Source: Christensenella sp. UBA1385
GTDB taxonomy: Bacteria > Bacillota > Clostridia > Christensenellales > Aristaeellaceae
Direction of reading: 5' to 3'
Length of the DNA stretch: 64,000 nucleotides
Assembly: GCA_002305755.1 (NCBI GenBank)
Contig: DBQV01000025.1
Span: forward strand, 72,652-136,651
Positions within the stretch are counted from its first letter, which is position 1. Each line of letters starts with the position of its first letter. Shown piece by piece: positions 44,039-52,506 of the stretch. The notes under the pieces were generated by a model that made no database searches, had not been told where the DNA came from, and saw nothing but the letters and a program-made list of their open reading frames with translations. Position numbers and translations under genes: made by a program.

Positions 44039-44064
44039 CGGGCAAGGGCTTGTGCCCTTGCCCG
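44039..44064 (-). terminator. Intercistronic hairpin after the lplA-like binding protein
   Basis: CGGGCAAGGGC and GCCCTTGCCCG form an 11-bp stem around TTGT, 23 bp after the binding-protein stop. No T run follows, so it probably attenuates rather than fully terminates before the Gfo/Idh/MocA and thuA-like genes. Confidence 0.7.
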
Positions 44065-44086
44065 AGTATTTCCGATAGTAAGCGTA

Positions 44087-45628
44087 TTACTTCATTCTTT
44101 CAAGCGCTGTCAGCTTAATTTCAAGGTATCTGTCGCTGCCCATGCGCTTCATCTGGTCAATGTAGGCGTCCCACTCCTCGTCGATGCCGCCGGAGGTGAT
44201 CCACTTGGCGCGCATCTGGCGGGCGTAGTCGTTGATATCACGGTAGAGGGAGGCGATCTCAATGGTTTCTTCCTCTGTATGGATCACATCCGGGAAGGGG
44301 TCGATAACAAAGTCCTCGCCCAGCTTGGAAGTCACCAACTTCAGGCCGTCGCCGGATTCCGGGTTCAGGATCAGCTTGTCGCTGAAGCCCGGCTCCACAT
44401 ATTTGGGGCCGAAATCGCGCAGGCTCTGATCCCAGTACCAGGCGTCAGCACTGGTGCCCTCCGGTGGGTTGTTCAGCGCGTAGGTGCCATCGGCATTTTT
44501 GGTGATTACGGTGCCTATGGCGCCCCAGAAATTCTGGATGCTCGCCTCGCTGTTATAGAACTCATCCACCCAGCGCAGGGCCAGAGCCGGATCCTTGCAC
44601 GCCGTGGTGATGGCCACTTCGTTCCTCTGGATGCTGTTCACGCCGTTGTGGTCGCCATAGGCATAAGCCTTGCCGTCCGGCCCGGCGATGGGGGCGATGG
44701 CAATATACTGGCTGCTCCACTTGCCAAATTCAGCGTCGTGGCTCCAGGAGTAGTACATGCCAACCAGCGGCACGTCGTTGTTTTGCATCTTGCCGCGACG
44801 CATTTGCTCATCCTGCGTGAAGGATTCGGGGTCAATGATGCCTGCCGCGTACAGCTCGTGCAGCCATTTGATGCCGGCCTTGTAGTTTTCAGTCATGGGA
44901 TAGTAAACAAACTGGCCGTCAATGCTGGTGATGCCATTGCCCTTGTAATCGGAGATCTGGAAGGGGTTGAGAAAGTCGGCATGATAATCCTTGTCAAAGC
45001 TGATGGGGAACTCGTCGTTCGGGTCGCCGTTTCCGTTGGCGTCCTGCTCCTTGAAGGCGGTCAGCACCTGGGTCAGCTCATCCAGCGTGGTGGGCACGGC
45101 CAGACCAAGGTTATCCAGCCACTGCTTGTTGATAATTGGCTGATTGCAGGTAATGGGCCGCGCGGGAAGGTTCTTGGCCAGCGTATAGATGTGCCCGTCG
45201 GGATAGGTGGTCAGTGTTTTAAAGGCCTCGTAGCTGGCCATGGCGGCCTGATAGTTGGGCATGTTTTCCGCGATCAGGTCTTCCAGCGGCAAAAAGTATT
45301 CAAGGTTGTTCATGATGTCGGTATCGTTGAAGGTACCGCTGCCGAATACGATGTCAGGCAACTCGCCGCCGGCCAGCAGAATGTTCTTCTGCTCCTCCCA
45401 GTCGGTGCTGGAGACGACTTGCCAGTTGATCTTCACATTGGTGCGCGCCTCCAGATCGATCAGCCACTGGTTTTGTTTGAAGCTGTCGCCCATGTCGCCC
45501 CAGCGCATGGTGAGCACTGTAAACTCAACGGGCTCCTGTGTCAGCGGCGCTTCGCACAGCGCCTCTGCTGAGGGGGCCAGCATCGCTGCCAGCAGAAGAA
45601 AGCTTACCAGATACTTCAGTTTTTTCAT
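44087..45628 (-). CDS. Extracellular solute-binding protein, LplA-like
   Basis: A 513-residue family 1 solute-binding protein of the large LplA/YtcQ type that works with LplB/LplC-like permeases. Residues 1-25 are a signal peptide. A cysteine sits in EALCEAP, but a leucine at -1 and alanine at -2 do not make a canonical lipobox. The mature protein has VEFTVLTMRWGDMGD, and AKNLPARPITCNQPIINKQWLDNLG as typical ligand-domain sequence. The ATG at 45628 has AAGGAG 11-12 bp upstream. The operon suggests an oligosaccharide ligand, possibly of plant polysaccharide origin. Confidence 0.9.
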   Translation of the reverse strand: MKKLKYLVSFLLLAAMLAPSAEALCEAPLTQEPVEFTVLTMRWGDMGDSFKQNQWLIDLEARTNVKINWQVVSSTDWEEQKNILLAGGELPDIVFGSGTFNDTDIMNNLEYFLPLEDLIAENMPNYQAAMASYEAFKTLTTYPDGHIYTLAKNLPARPITCNQPIINKQWLDNLGLAVPTTLDELTQVLTAFKEQDANGNGDPNDEFPISFDKDYHADFLNPFQISDYKGNGITSIDGQFVYYPMTENYKAGIKWLHELYAAGIIDPESFTQDEQMRRGKMQNNDVPLVGMYYSWSHDAEFGKWSSQYIAIAPIAGPDGKAYAYGDHNGVNSIQRNEVAITTACKDPALALRWVDEFYNSEASIQNFWGAIGTVITKNADGTYALNNPPEGTSADAWYWDQSLRDFGPKYVEPGFSDKLILNPESGDGLKLVTSKLGEDFVIDPFPDVIHTEEETIEIASLYRDINDYARQMRAKWITSGGIDEEWDAYIDQMKRMGSDRYLEIKLTALERMK

Positions 45629-45688
45629 GATATGAACCACTCCTTCTGTAATATTACTTGCGCGGCCCGGCCGCGCGTGTTCCCGATC

Positions 45689-46597
45689 TCATCCCTTTAC
45701 GGCGCCGATCATCACGCCCTGGTTGAAATACTTTTGCACAAAGGGATAAAAGCACATGATGGGCAAGGTGGAAACGATGATGGAGCTGTAACGGATCAGC
45801 GCTGCCTTGCGCAGGGCGATCTGCACATGCTCGCCCGTTCCCATGGCGGACTGCATCTGGTTGGTTACCAAAATGTTGCGCAGGATGATCTGCAAGGGCA
45901 TCAGTTGATCATCACGCAGATAGATCAGGGCATTGAAATAGGAGTTCCAGTGTCCGACGGCAATCCAAAGTGCCAGCACCGAAAGGATTGCCTTGGAAAG
46001 CGGCAGCACAATGGTGAAAAAAAAGCGCAGATTGCCGCAGCCGTCGATCTGAGCCGCATCCCACAGATCAGGAGGGATGTTGCTTTCAAAAAAAGTACGA
46101 GCCACAATGACGTTATAGCTGGAGACAGCGAAGGGAACGATCATCACCCAGAAGTTGTTGTACAGCCCAAACTGCTTCACCGTCATAAAGATGGGGATAA
46201 GTCCGCCCGAAAAAAACATGGGGATAACAAACAGCACCATAAGGGGGCCGCGCAGCACCAGATCCTTTCGGGAGAGGGCGTACGCAGCGGCAACGTTGAC
46301 AAGCAGGCCAAAGGCCGTCCCAAGCATAGTGTAGATCAGGGTATTGCGGTAGCCGATCCAGAGCTTTTCATGCTCCAGCAACGCCTGATAACCTTCCATG
46401 GTGAAGCCGACCGGCCGCAGCCAGACCTTGCCGGTGCTGACCGCAGAAGGATCGCTGAAAGAGGAAATGATAATAAAATATAAAGGGTAAAGTATTATTA
46501 CGAGCAGCAGAGCGGCAAACAGATAGTTCACCGTATCAAACAGCCGGTCAGAACCCCTGCTGCGGATGCGTGTCTGGAGTTTTCCCCAAATAGTCAT
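45689..46597 (-). CDS. Carbohydrate ABC permease, LplC/YtcP-like
   Basis: A 302-residue CUT1 permease with about six membrane segments. The EAA loop is near residues 175-195 (DAAQIDGCGNLRFFFTIVLP). It pairs with the LplB-like permease encoded 15 bp upstream. As in the first sugar operon, no ATPase gene is present, so a shared MsmX-type ATPase is expected. Confidence 0.92.
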   Translation of the reverse strand: MTIWGKLQTRIRSRGSDRLFDTVNYLFAALLLVIILYPLYFIIISSFSDPSAVSTGKVWLRPVGFTMEGYQALLEHEKLWIGYRNTLIYTMLGTAFGLLVNVAAAYALSRKDLVLRGPLMVLFVIPMFFSGGLIPIFMTVKQFGLYNNFWVMIVPFAVSSYNVIVARTFFESNIPPDLWDAAQIDGCGNLRFFFTIVLPLSKAILSVLALWIAVGHWNSYFNALIYLRDDQLMPLQIILRNILVTNQMQSAMGTGEHVQIALRKAALIRYSSIIVSTLPIMCFYPFVQKYFNQGVMIGAVKG

Positions 46598-46612
46598 CGC
46601 TTTCCCTCCTTA

Positions 46613-47563
46613 TCAGAACAATCCGGAATCATTAATTCGCCGGGTCATTAAATTGACAAGCAGAAGCAGTGCCAGGTTGATCGAGGTGTTGAACAGGTTG
46701 ATGGCGGTGGAATAGTTGTACTGGGCGCTGATAATGCCAATTTTATAGGTGTAGGTGGAGATAATCTCGCTGGTGGAGGCGTTGAGGTTGTTCTGCATCA
46801 GGTAGACCTTTTCAAAGCCTACATTCATGATGTTGCCCGCTCGCAGTACCAGCAGGATGGCGGCTGTCGGCAGCAAAAGAGGAAGATCAATGTGCCGGAT
46901 GCGCTGCAGGCGGCTGGCCCCGTCTACGGTGGCGGCTTCATACAACGTGGGATCAATGGAAGACAGGGCAGCCAGATAGATGATGCTGTCCCAGCCTGCG
47001 TGCTGCCAGATATCCGTCCACACATAGATATGCGAAAAGGCCGAGGCGTTGCCCATCAGATTGGGTGCTTCCGCTCCAAACAGCCGGTAAGCCTGCCCGA
47101 TCAGTCCCGAGCCGGGGGAGAGAAAAATCATGATCAGCCCCACCATGACCACAGTGGAGATAAAATGCGGCAGATAAGTTACGGTCTGAAACAATCGTTT
47201 GAAGCGCTGCGCACGCATCTGGTTAACGGCCAGCGCCAGCAAGATGGGCAGTGGAAAGCCTGCCAGCAGGCTATACAAGCTAAGGCGCAGCGTGTTGCGC
47301 ACCGTGTTTTCAAACTGAAATGAATTAAAAAACTTAGTAAAATTGGCATACCACGGATCCATCCAGGGGCTGCCCAGAATCCCTAGAGAATTGCGGTAGT
47401 TTTTAAAAGCGATGATGACGCCGTACATCGGCTTGTAGGCAAACAACAACAGCAGCACAAGGGCGGGTGCCAGCAACAGATACAGCCCGGCGTTTTTTGA
47501 AATGCTGTGCCAAACACTTCGCGACCTTTGCCCCGGGGATCGATCCGACAGGCTGTTGGACAT
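46613..47563 (-). CDS. Carbohydrate ABC permease, LplB-like
   Basis: A 316-residue CUT1 permease. After a basic N-terminus it has about six membrane helices and the EAA loop LYEAATVDGASRLQRIRHID near residues 210-229. The ATG at 47563 has GGAGG 8 bp upstream; the longer frame to 47602 would overlap the operator. It is the first gene of a five-gene operon divergent from lacI. Confidence 0.92.
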   Translation of the reverse strand: MSNSLSDRSPGQRSRSVWHSISKNAGLYLLLAPALVLLLLFAYKPMYGVIIAFKNYRNSLGILGSPWMDPWYANFTKFFNSFQFENTVRNTLRLSLYSLLAGFPLPILLALAVNQMRAQRFKRLFQTVTYLPHFISTVVMVGLIMIFLSPGSGLIGQAYRLFGAEAPNLMGNASAFSHIYVWTDIWQHAGWDSIIYLAALSSIDPTLYEAATVDGASRLQRIRHIDLPLLLPTAAILLVLRAGNIMNVGFEKVYLMQNNLNASTSEIISTYTYKIGIISAQYNYSTAINLFNTSINLALLLLVNLMTRRINDSGLF

Positions 47564-47581
47564 CCGATCGCCTCCACTAAA

Positions 47582-47595
47582 TGTTATCGTTAACA
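47582..47595. promoter_or_regulatory. LacI-family operator at the importer promoter
   Basis: TGTTATCGTTAACA is a near-perfect palindrome (TGTTA-N4-TAACA) with a central CG, the classic LacI/GalR-type operator. It lies just downstream of the -10 of the lplB-like promoter, where a bound repressor would block initiation. A second copy lies at 47701. Confidence 0.85.
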
Positions 47596-47602
47596 TATTC
47601 AA

Positions 47603-47631
47603 AAAATATCACATAAATACCATATTGTCAA
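47603..47631 (-). promoter_or_regulatory. Promoter of the LacI-controlled importer operon
   Basis: Minus strand TTGACA (47631-47626), 17-bp spacer, TATTTT (47608-47603). The start would fall at about 47596, at the edge of the operator. Confidence 0.83.
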
Positions 47632-47670
47632 TGTGTTTTTGATAGGTTTTTTGAAATATGCTTATTTTTA

Positions 47671-47714
47671 TTGTGTATTCGGACATTCTTGTGTTAAAAT
47701 GGTTATCGTTAACA
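47671..47714 (+). promoter_or_regulatory. lacI promoter with overlapping LacI operator
   Basis: TTGTGT (47671-47676), 18-bp spacer, TAAAAT (47695-47700), then GGTTATCGTTAACA (47701-47714), which matches the other operator in 13 of 14 bases. The arrangement predicts autorepression. Confidence 0.72.
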
Positions 47715-47745
47715 CAAGACTCAGACAATCGACGAGGAGGCTGAG

Positions 47746-48741
47746 ATGATTACCCAGAAAGACATCGCCCGGGAAGCAGGGGTAAGCGTCATGACTGTGT
47801 CCAGAGTGGTCAATGGGCAGTATAAAAAAGTATCCCGGGAAAATATTGAAAAGATCCAGAGTATCATCAGTCGATACGGCTATGTGCCCAACCTGTCAGC
47901 GCGCAGCCTGTCTTCCAAATCGTCCGGCATCGTTGTATTGATTATCCGCGGCAAGGGCAATCGCCTGATGGACCCCTATAACGGCGCCATCGTCGGCTAC
48001 ATGTCCCAGTTTTTGCAGGAGGCAGGGTACAGCACCATGGTTTATACGGTGCTCGATTACAGAGATGTGACGCGCAGACTTCGCACCTGGAACGCGCAGG
48101 GGGCCATTTTTTTCGGCATGTTTGATAATGAAATCGAGCAGATCCGCGAGGAAAACAAGATACCACTGGTGTTCAACGATTCTTACAGCACGCTGCGCCA
48201 GGTGACCAACATCGGCATAGATGATTTTAAGGGCGGGCAATTGGCCGCCCGCTACCTGATCGGCATGGGACATCGCCTGGTCGGCTTCTGCGGGACCTCG
48301 CTGAGCGACAACGGCGTAGACAGGCAGCGTTTTCTCGGATTTTCATCCGTGCTTAAGGAGGCGGGCTGCCCGCTGAGTGAAGAGAGCGTTTTCGATGCAG
48401 ACCTTGAGAGTCTGCCCCCGCCTGACGCCTATGCTGACGGCAGGCAGCCTACAGCCCTGTTCATCACCTCTGATCTGAAGGCCATTGAGTTTTCCCTGCG
48501 CATGAGGAGTCAGGGTCTGCACGTACCTCAGGATTGTTCCCTGATTGGCTTTGACGACCTGCCCATCGCTGGCTTCACCACCCCTCCGCTCACGACGATT
48601 CGGCAAGATATCCGCCAGAAGGCACGCTACACAGTCGATACCCTGCTGAACCATATGGCGGATTCTTCCCGTCCCTCTGAGCGCATAGTGCTGGATGTCA
48701 GCCTCGTTGTGCGCGGCAGCGTGGCGGATCTGCGCACATAG
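47746..48741 (+). CDS. LacI/GalR-family repressor
   Basis: A 331-residue regulator. The helix-turn-helix IAREAGVSVMTVSRVVNG (residues 5-22) and hinge helix region SARSLSSKSSG precede a periplasmic-binding-like sensor domain (VGFCGTSLSDNGVDRQRFLGF; CSLIGFDDLPIAGFTTPPLTTI). It should sense a sugar brought in by the divergent importer. Matching operators at both promoters predict control of the importer operon and of itself. Confidence 0.94.
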   Translation: MITQKDIAREAGVSVMTVSRVVNGQYKKVSRENIEKIQSIISRYGYVPNLSARSLSSKSSGIVVLIIRGKGNRLMDPYNGAIVGYMSQFLQEAGYSTMVYTVLDYRDVTRRLRTWNAQGAIFFGMFDNEIEQIREENKIPLVFNDSYSTLRQVTNIGIDDFKGGQLAARYLIGMGHRLVGFCGTSLSDNGVDRQRFLGFSSVLKEAGCPLSEESVFDADLESLPPPDAYADGRQPTALFITSDLKAIEFSLRMRSQGLHVPQDCSLIGFDDLPIAGFTTPPLTTIRQDIRQKARYTVDTLLNHMADSSRPSERIVLDVSLVVRGSVADLRT

Positions 48742-48819
48742 CGATTCCTTCTTCTTTCGTTTGACCCCTCCCCCTCCTTCTGCAGCACTGAACTCAGTTT
48801 CTGCAAGGAGGGATCATCA

Positions 48820-49095
48820 TTGCTTGAAGATATTGTCAGCCAATACAAGGGCGGCTTTGCGCCCGGCGCCAGCACGGAGCTGCGCGCGCAGCGCAACCTG
48901 ACCCGCAGGCTCGCCCTGATCTCGGGCAGCCTGACCACCAACCAGCGCACCAGCGTGGGCGGTATCGGCGCGCGCGTGTATAAGGACGGGGTGTACGGTT
49001 TCGCCTCGGCAGCGGAGCTGACGGGCGAAGCGGCGGGCAAGGTGCTTGAAAGCGCCACGGCCAACGCCGAGCTGCTGGCCCGCTACGCAGGGCGC
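48820..49095 (+). pseudogene. 5' fragment of a TldD/PmbA-family peptidase gene
   Basis: The first ~92 codons match the N-terminus of TldD/PmbA metalloproteases (LRAQRNLTRRLALISG; GGIGARVYKDGVYGFASAAE; KVLESATANAELLARY). After about 49095 the frame runs on to 49311 but the sequence is antisense to another gene, so the remaining ~350 codons of a normal TldD are missing. The TTG start at 48820 has AAGGAGGG 7 bp upstream. Truncation by deletion is the simplest reading. Confidence 0.8.
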
Positions 49096-49274
49096 ACCAC
49101 GGGCGCGCGCTCCCCCTCCTTCAGCGCGGGCAGCGTCAGCGTGGCGGGGATCGTGTGCCCATCGGCCTCGATCAGGATATCCTCCGCCGTGAAGGCGGCC
49201 TCCTCCGCGCCGGAAACGGCCCAAAGACCCAGCAGCATCGCTGCCGTCAGCAGCAGAGACATCAGTCTTTTCAT
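49095..49274 (-). pseudogene. 5' fragment of a secreted alpha/beta-hydrolase gene
   Basis: The ATG at 49274 has GGGAGGGAG upstream and is followed by a signal peptide (LMSLLLTAAMLLGLWAVSGA), then FTAEDILIEADGHTIPATLTLP and APVV, which is how secreted alpha/beta-hydrolase (acyl esterase) proteins begin before the HGxxG motif. Exactly there the sequence switches to the tldD fragment and reaches a stop at 49083. The catalytic part is absent. Confidence 0.72.
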
Positions 49275-49459
49275 GGTAAATCTCCCTCCCTTTCTGATCT
49301 CGGCCCTATGATACCCCAATTCCCACGGCCTGTCATTTATTTCTCTTGTCAAAGCCGGCGCGGCAGTCAGCGGTCAAGATAAAACAATCTGTGATCGACC
49401 CAGAGAAGCCCTCCGATTCTGCGCATACGGCCGCCCGGATGCGCAAGAAGCGGCGAGGG

Positions 49460-50656
49460 TCAGCCCTCTCCCTCCCCCTCCTGCCCGGCGGCCTCGCGGC
49501 CCTTGCCCGCCGGCAGGGCCTCCAGCATGGCGCGGGCGGCGGGCAGGGCTTCCAGCACGGCCCCGCGCGCAGCGCCGAGCATGGATTCCATGCCGCCGGA
49601 AAACAGGTCGCTCACCGCGCGGCGGATCATCCTGCGCGTTTCCGGGTCCATGTCCATCATCGCGCGCATGGAGCGCAGGGCGGGCCCGGGCGCGGGCTTC
49701 ACCAGGTCGCTCACCTTCTCACGGCTCTCGTCGGCGCTCAGCACGCTGTAAATCGCGTCGCAGAACACCTCGCGCTGCTGAAGGCTGAGGCCCCCCAGCC
49801 ACTCGTCCAGCACTTCGTCGCGCAGCACCGCCATGCGGCTCAGCTGCGGCAGACGCACAAAGGCAGGCGCGTCATCCTCCACCACCCAGGTAAACAGATC
49901 GTGCTGCAGCACGCTGAAGCCCTCGCTTTTCACCACGATGCCCGGCTCATGCCGCCGCATCAGCATGCCCACCAGCGAGCCCTGCGGTAGATAGGCAAGG
50001 ATGCGCCCGGTCACGGCGGCGTAGCCCGCCGATTCCACGTCCCTGTCCATCAGGCCCGGCCCGTCGAAGCTGTACACGCCCAGGATCCTCTCCTGCACCT
50101 CCCGCCGCGCGAAGGCCGAGGCCCAGACGGCCAGGTTGCCGCCCTTGGAGTGCCCGGTCACGATCAGCGGGGCCTGGCCGCCCTCCGCCATGCGCTCCAG
50201 ATAGGCCCTGGCATCCTTCTGCGCGGGCACGGGGCTTTCGAAGGACATGTTGAAATCCTCCTTCCAGCCCACCAGCGTGCTGTCCGTACCCTCGTAGCCG
50301 ATCACCCGCGTTCCGTCCGGCAGCGTGAGCGTCAGCGCGCAGAACTGCTTTTCGCTTTCCGGGTCCGTCTCCTTCACATAGCCGCTGAGCCGGATATCGG
50401 CGTAGCGCGGCGAAGAGGACATGGCGCGCATCAGTTCCAGCCGCTTTTTGAAAAACACGTTGTAGACATGCTCGGCCTCCACATGCTCCATCAGAGCGGC
50501 CGCCTCCGCCATGCTGAGGCTCTGCGCCTGTTCAAAGGCAATGCCGTAGGGCAGGTAGGTCAGCTGCGAAAAGCAGGCGACATCCACCTCGTTCAGGGGC
50601 TCCCGTTCAAAGCGCAGCGCCCCGACGCGCTTTGCGTAATCCGACAGATTGGCCAT
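49460..50656 (-). CDS. Mbeg1-like (DUF2974) alpha/beta-hydrolase
   Basis: A 398-residue cytoplasmic protein of the Mbeg1-like/DUF2974 family, lipase-fold hydrolases of unknown substrate. The nucleophile elbow GHSKGGNLAVWA (serine near residue 170) and the later YSFDGPGL aspartate region fit the fold. The C-terminal ~60 residues are Ala/Gly/Glu-rich and variable. The ATG at 50656 has GAGGAG 5-6 bp upstream. It lies 8 bp after the SH3-protein stop on the same strand. Confidence 0.8.
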   Translation of the reverse strand: MANLSDYAKRVGALRFEREPLNEVDVACFSQLTYLPYGIAFEQAQSLSMAEAAALMEHVEAEHVYNVFFKKRLELMRAMSSSPRYADIRLSGYVKETDPESEKQFCALTLTLPDGTRVIGYEGTDSTLVGWKEDFNMSFESPVPAQKDARAYLERMAEGGQAPLIVTGHSKGGNLAVWASAFARREVQERILGVYSFDGPGLMDRDVESAGYAAVTGRILAYLPQGSLVGMLMRRHEPGIVVKSEGFSVLQHDLFTWVVEDDAPAFVRLPQLSRMAVLRDEVLDEWLGGLSLQQREVFCDAIYSVLSADESREKVSDLVKPAPGPALRSMRAMMDMDPETRRMIRRAVSDLFSGGMESMLGAARGAVLEALPAARAMLEALPAGKGREAAGQEGEGEG

Positions 50657-50664
50657 ATCGCTCC

Positions 50665-51603
50665 TCAATCCCCTTCAGGCGTTCCACGCACGGGGCCGTC
50701 CGCCCAGTGCACAAAGTCAAAGTCGTCCAGCGCGTCCAGCCCCTCGGTGTCCACGGGCGCTTCCGTCTGCTGCGGCGCGTCCTTCTGCTGCTGCACCGTG
50801 AGCATCTTGGTCATCATATAGCCGGTGCGGCCGTCCGCCCACACCTTGCACCACCACTCGCCCCAGCGCAGCAGGTAGACCCGGCTGCCGTTGGGATAGA
50901 GGCCGTAGGACTCCGAACCCGTGGAGGCCTTCCTGCGCAGATTCGCGCCCTCGCCGCCCGGGTTGTTCACCCGGATGGCCTGCGCGCCCTCGGGCGGGAC
51001 GGGCTCCTGCGTCTGCGCGCCCGCCGCGCCCGGCTGCAGGGCGGACTGCGCCGCGGCCTCCCCTTCCGCCGCCTGGGCGGGCAGCAGGGCCTCCGCCGTT
51101 GGCTGGGGCGTGACGCCCCAGGCCATCATGAAGCCCACGCGCCCATCCGGCGCGATCACGTGTACAAAATCTTCGGTAAAGCCCAGCAGCCGCATCTGCG
51201 TGCCGTTGGCATAGCCCTTCAGTTTCTCGCTTTTATAGCTCTGCGCCGCGCGCAGCGTAAGGGCGGGCCCATCCTGATAGGCCACCTCCACCACCGGCAG
51301 CTCTTCCTGCCCCAGGCCCTCCTGCGGCAGCGGGGAAAGGTCGCTTTCTTTCAGCCAGCCCTTCAGGCTGCCGATCCGTACGGGCTGCCAGCCTCCCTCG
51401 GCCTCGCCCTCCGCCTGCGCGGTCACGCCGTTGAAATACAGCCCCAGGCTTTCCGCCCCATCGGAGGGGCTTGCGCGCAGCGCCTGCACGGGCGCATCCT
51501 CCCTGCTGAGCAGCAGCCCGGCCGCCTGCCCTTCCCCCAGCGCAGGGGCGGGTGCCGCCAGCATCAACGCGGCCGCCAGCCACGCGTAGATCCTTCTCAT
51601 CAT
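50665..51603 (-). CDS. Secreted bacterial SH3-domain protein
   Basis: A 312-residue exported protein: signal peptide at residues 1-23 (IYAWLAAALMLAAPAPALG), then about three SH3-like modules (GLYFNGVTAQAEGEAEGGW; GYANGTQMRLLGF; GLYPNGSRVYLLRWGEWWCKVWADGRTGYMM) and an acidic tail. Such domains bind peptidoglycan or other wall polymers. The ATG at 51603 has GGAG 8 bp upstream; the frame's earlier part (to 51726) lies in a terminator and is not coding. No catalytic domain is present. Confidence 0.78.
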   Translation of the reverse strand: MMRRIYAWLAAALMLAAPAPALGEGQAAGLLLSREDAPVQALRASPSDGAESLGLYFNGVTAQAEGEAEGGWQPVRIGSLKGWLKESDLSPLPQEGLGQEELPVVEVAYQDGPALTLRAAQSYKSEKLKGYANGTQMRLLGFTEDFVHVIAPDGRVGFMMAWGVTPQPTAEALLPAQAAEGEAAAQSALQPGAAGAQTQEPVPPEGAQAIRVNNPGGEGANLRRKASTGSESYGLYPNGSRVYLLRWGEWWCKVWADGRTGYMMTKMLTVQQQKDAPQQTEAPVDTEGLDALDDFDFVHWADGPVRGTPEGD

Positions 51604-51680
51604 AGGGTCTCCTTTCAAAGCGCCGGCGCCGCGGCCGGTCTTCCTTCTGATTATACCAAACGCCGCAAAGCGGGGGAAAC

Positions 51681-51726
51681 AAAAAAACCGGGCCGCGCTC
51701 CCCGCCGCAAAGCGCGCCCCGGCCAA
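51681..51726 (-). terminator. Terminator of the radical-SAM repair operon
   Basis: Minus strand GGCCGGGGCGCGC and GCGCGGCCCGG form an imperfect GC stem around a 13-14-base loop, followed by TTTTTTT just after the TIGR03915-like gene. Confidence 0.83.
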
Positions 51727-51729
51727 AGG

Positions 51730-52506
51730 CTATAAAAGGTCAGCCATTTCCGGCATATTTTCCCAGTATCTCCTGGGCATGTGGCTCATGCGGCAGCGCG
51801 GGTTCTCTCGGCCCTCGATGGCCACGGTATCGTAAAAGCGCTTCCACAGCGCCTGCCAGCCCGCCTCCTCGGCGCTCAGCTCGGGTGCGCGCAGGCTCTC
51901 CACCCGCAGCACCCGGGCCCTTCCCTCCTCATGAAGCAGCGCCGCGCCGTGGGTCCTGTCGACGATGGCGAAGCGCTCCTGCGCAAGGCGCAGGCAGAAA
52001 TGCTCCGCGATGCAGGGCAGCACATAGTTCTTCGGCGTGATAAAGGCCACCAGCAGGCCCTCCGCCCGCGCAAAGCGGGTAAAGCCCTTCAGCAGATGCG
52101 CCTCGCCCAGCAGGTGCCTCTCGGCGGACAGCAGCCGCGAGACGAGCTCGTCCCCGTTTTTTTGACAGATGCCGCCGCCCTCCCGATAGCCCCTCAGCAG
52201 AAAGCGCAGCAGGTGCAGCTCCTTTTGCGAAAGGCAGCTGCAGAACACGTTCCGGCACAGCTCCAGCGCCCGGGGCGAGATCCTGCGCGCGATGGAATCG
52301 CGCACGCGCGCGGCCCGCTCCCCGTCCGTGCCCACGCAGCGCTCCGCGCCCAGCAGGGCGGGCACGTCGCTTTCCGCCGTGATGCAAAGCGGCGTTTCCC
52401 GCCGGTACACGCTGTCGTACACACAGCACAGAAAGCCCTCAAAGCTGCCGTCGTAGCGGTAACAGACGGCCTGCGCCCCGCCGCCTACATCGCCGCCGCC
52501 AGGCAC
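51730..52506 (-). CDS. TIGR03915-type probable DNA metabolism protein
   Basis: A 258-residue protein of the family (TIGR03915, DUF4130) always found next to a TIGR03916 radical SAM enzyme and predicted to act in DNA modification or repair. YRYDGSFEGFLCCVYDSVYRRE near the N-terminus and PKNYVLPCIAEHFCLRL, followed by a C-terminal RCRMSHMPRRYWENMPE, are the recognisable blocks. The annotated start is a GTG at 52506 inside the upstream gene; the conserved region begins about 14 codons later, so the true start is uncertain. Confidence 0.82.
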   Translation of the reverse strand: MPGGGDVGGGAQAVCYRYDGSFEGFLCCVYDSVYRRETPLCITAESDVPALLGAERCVGTDGERAARVRDSIARRISPRALELCRNVFCSCLSQKELHLLRFLLRGYREGGGICQKNGDELVSRLLSAERHLLGEAHLLKGFTRFARAEGLLVAFITPKNYVLPCIAEHFCLRLAQERFAIVDRTHGAALLHEEGRARVLRVESLRAPELSAEEAGWQALWKRFYDTVAIEGRENPRCRMSHMPRRYWENMPEMADLL

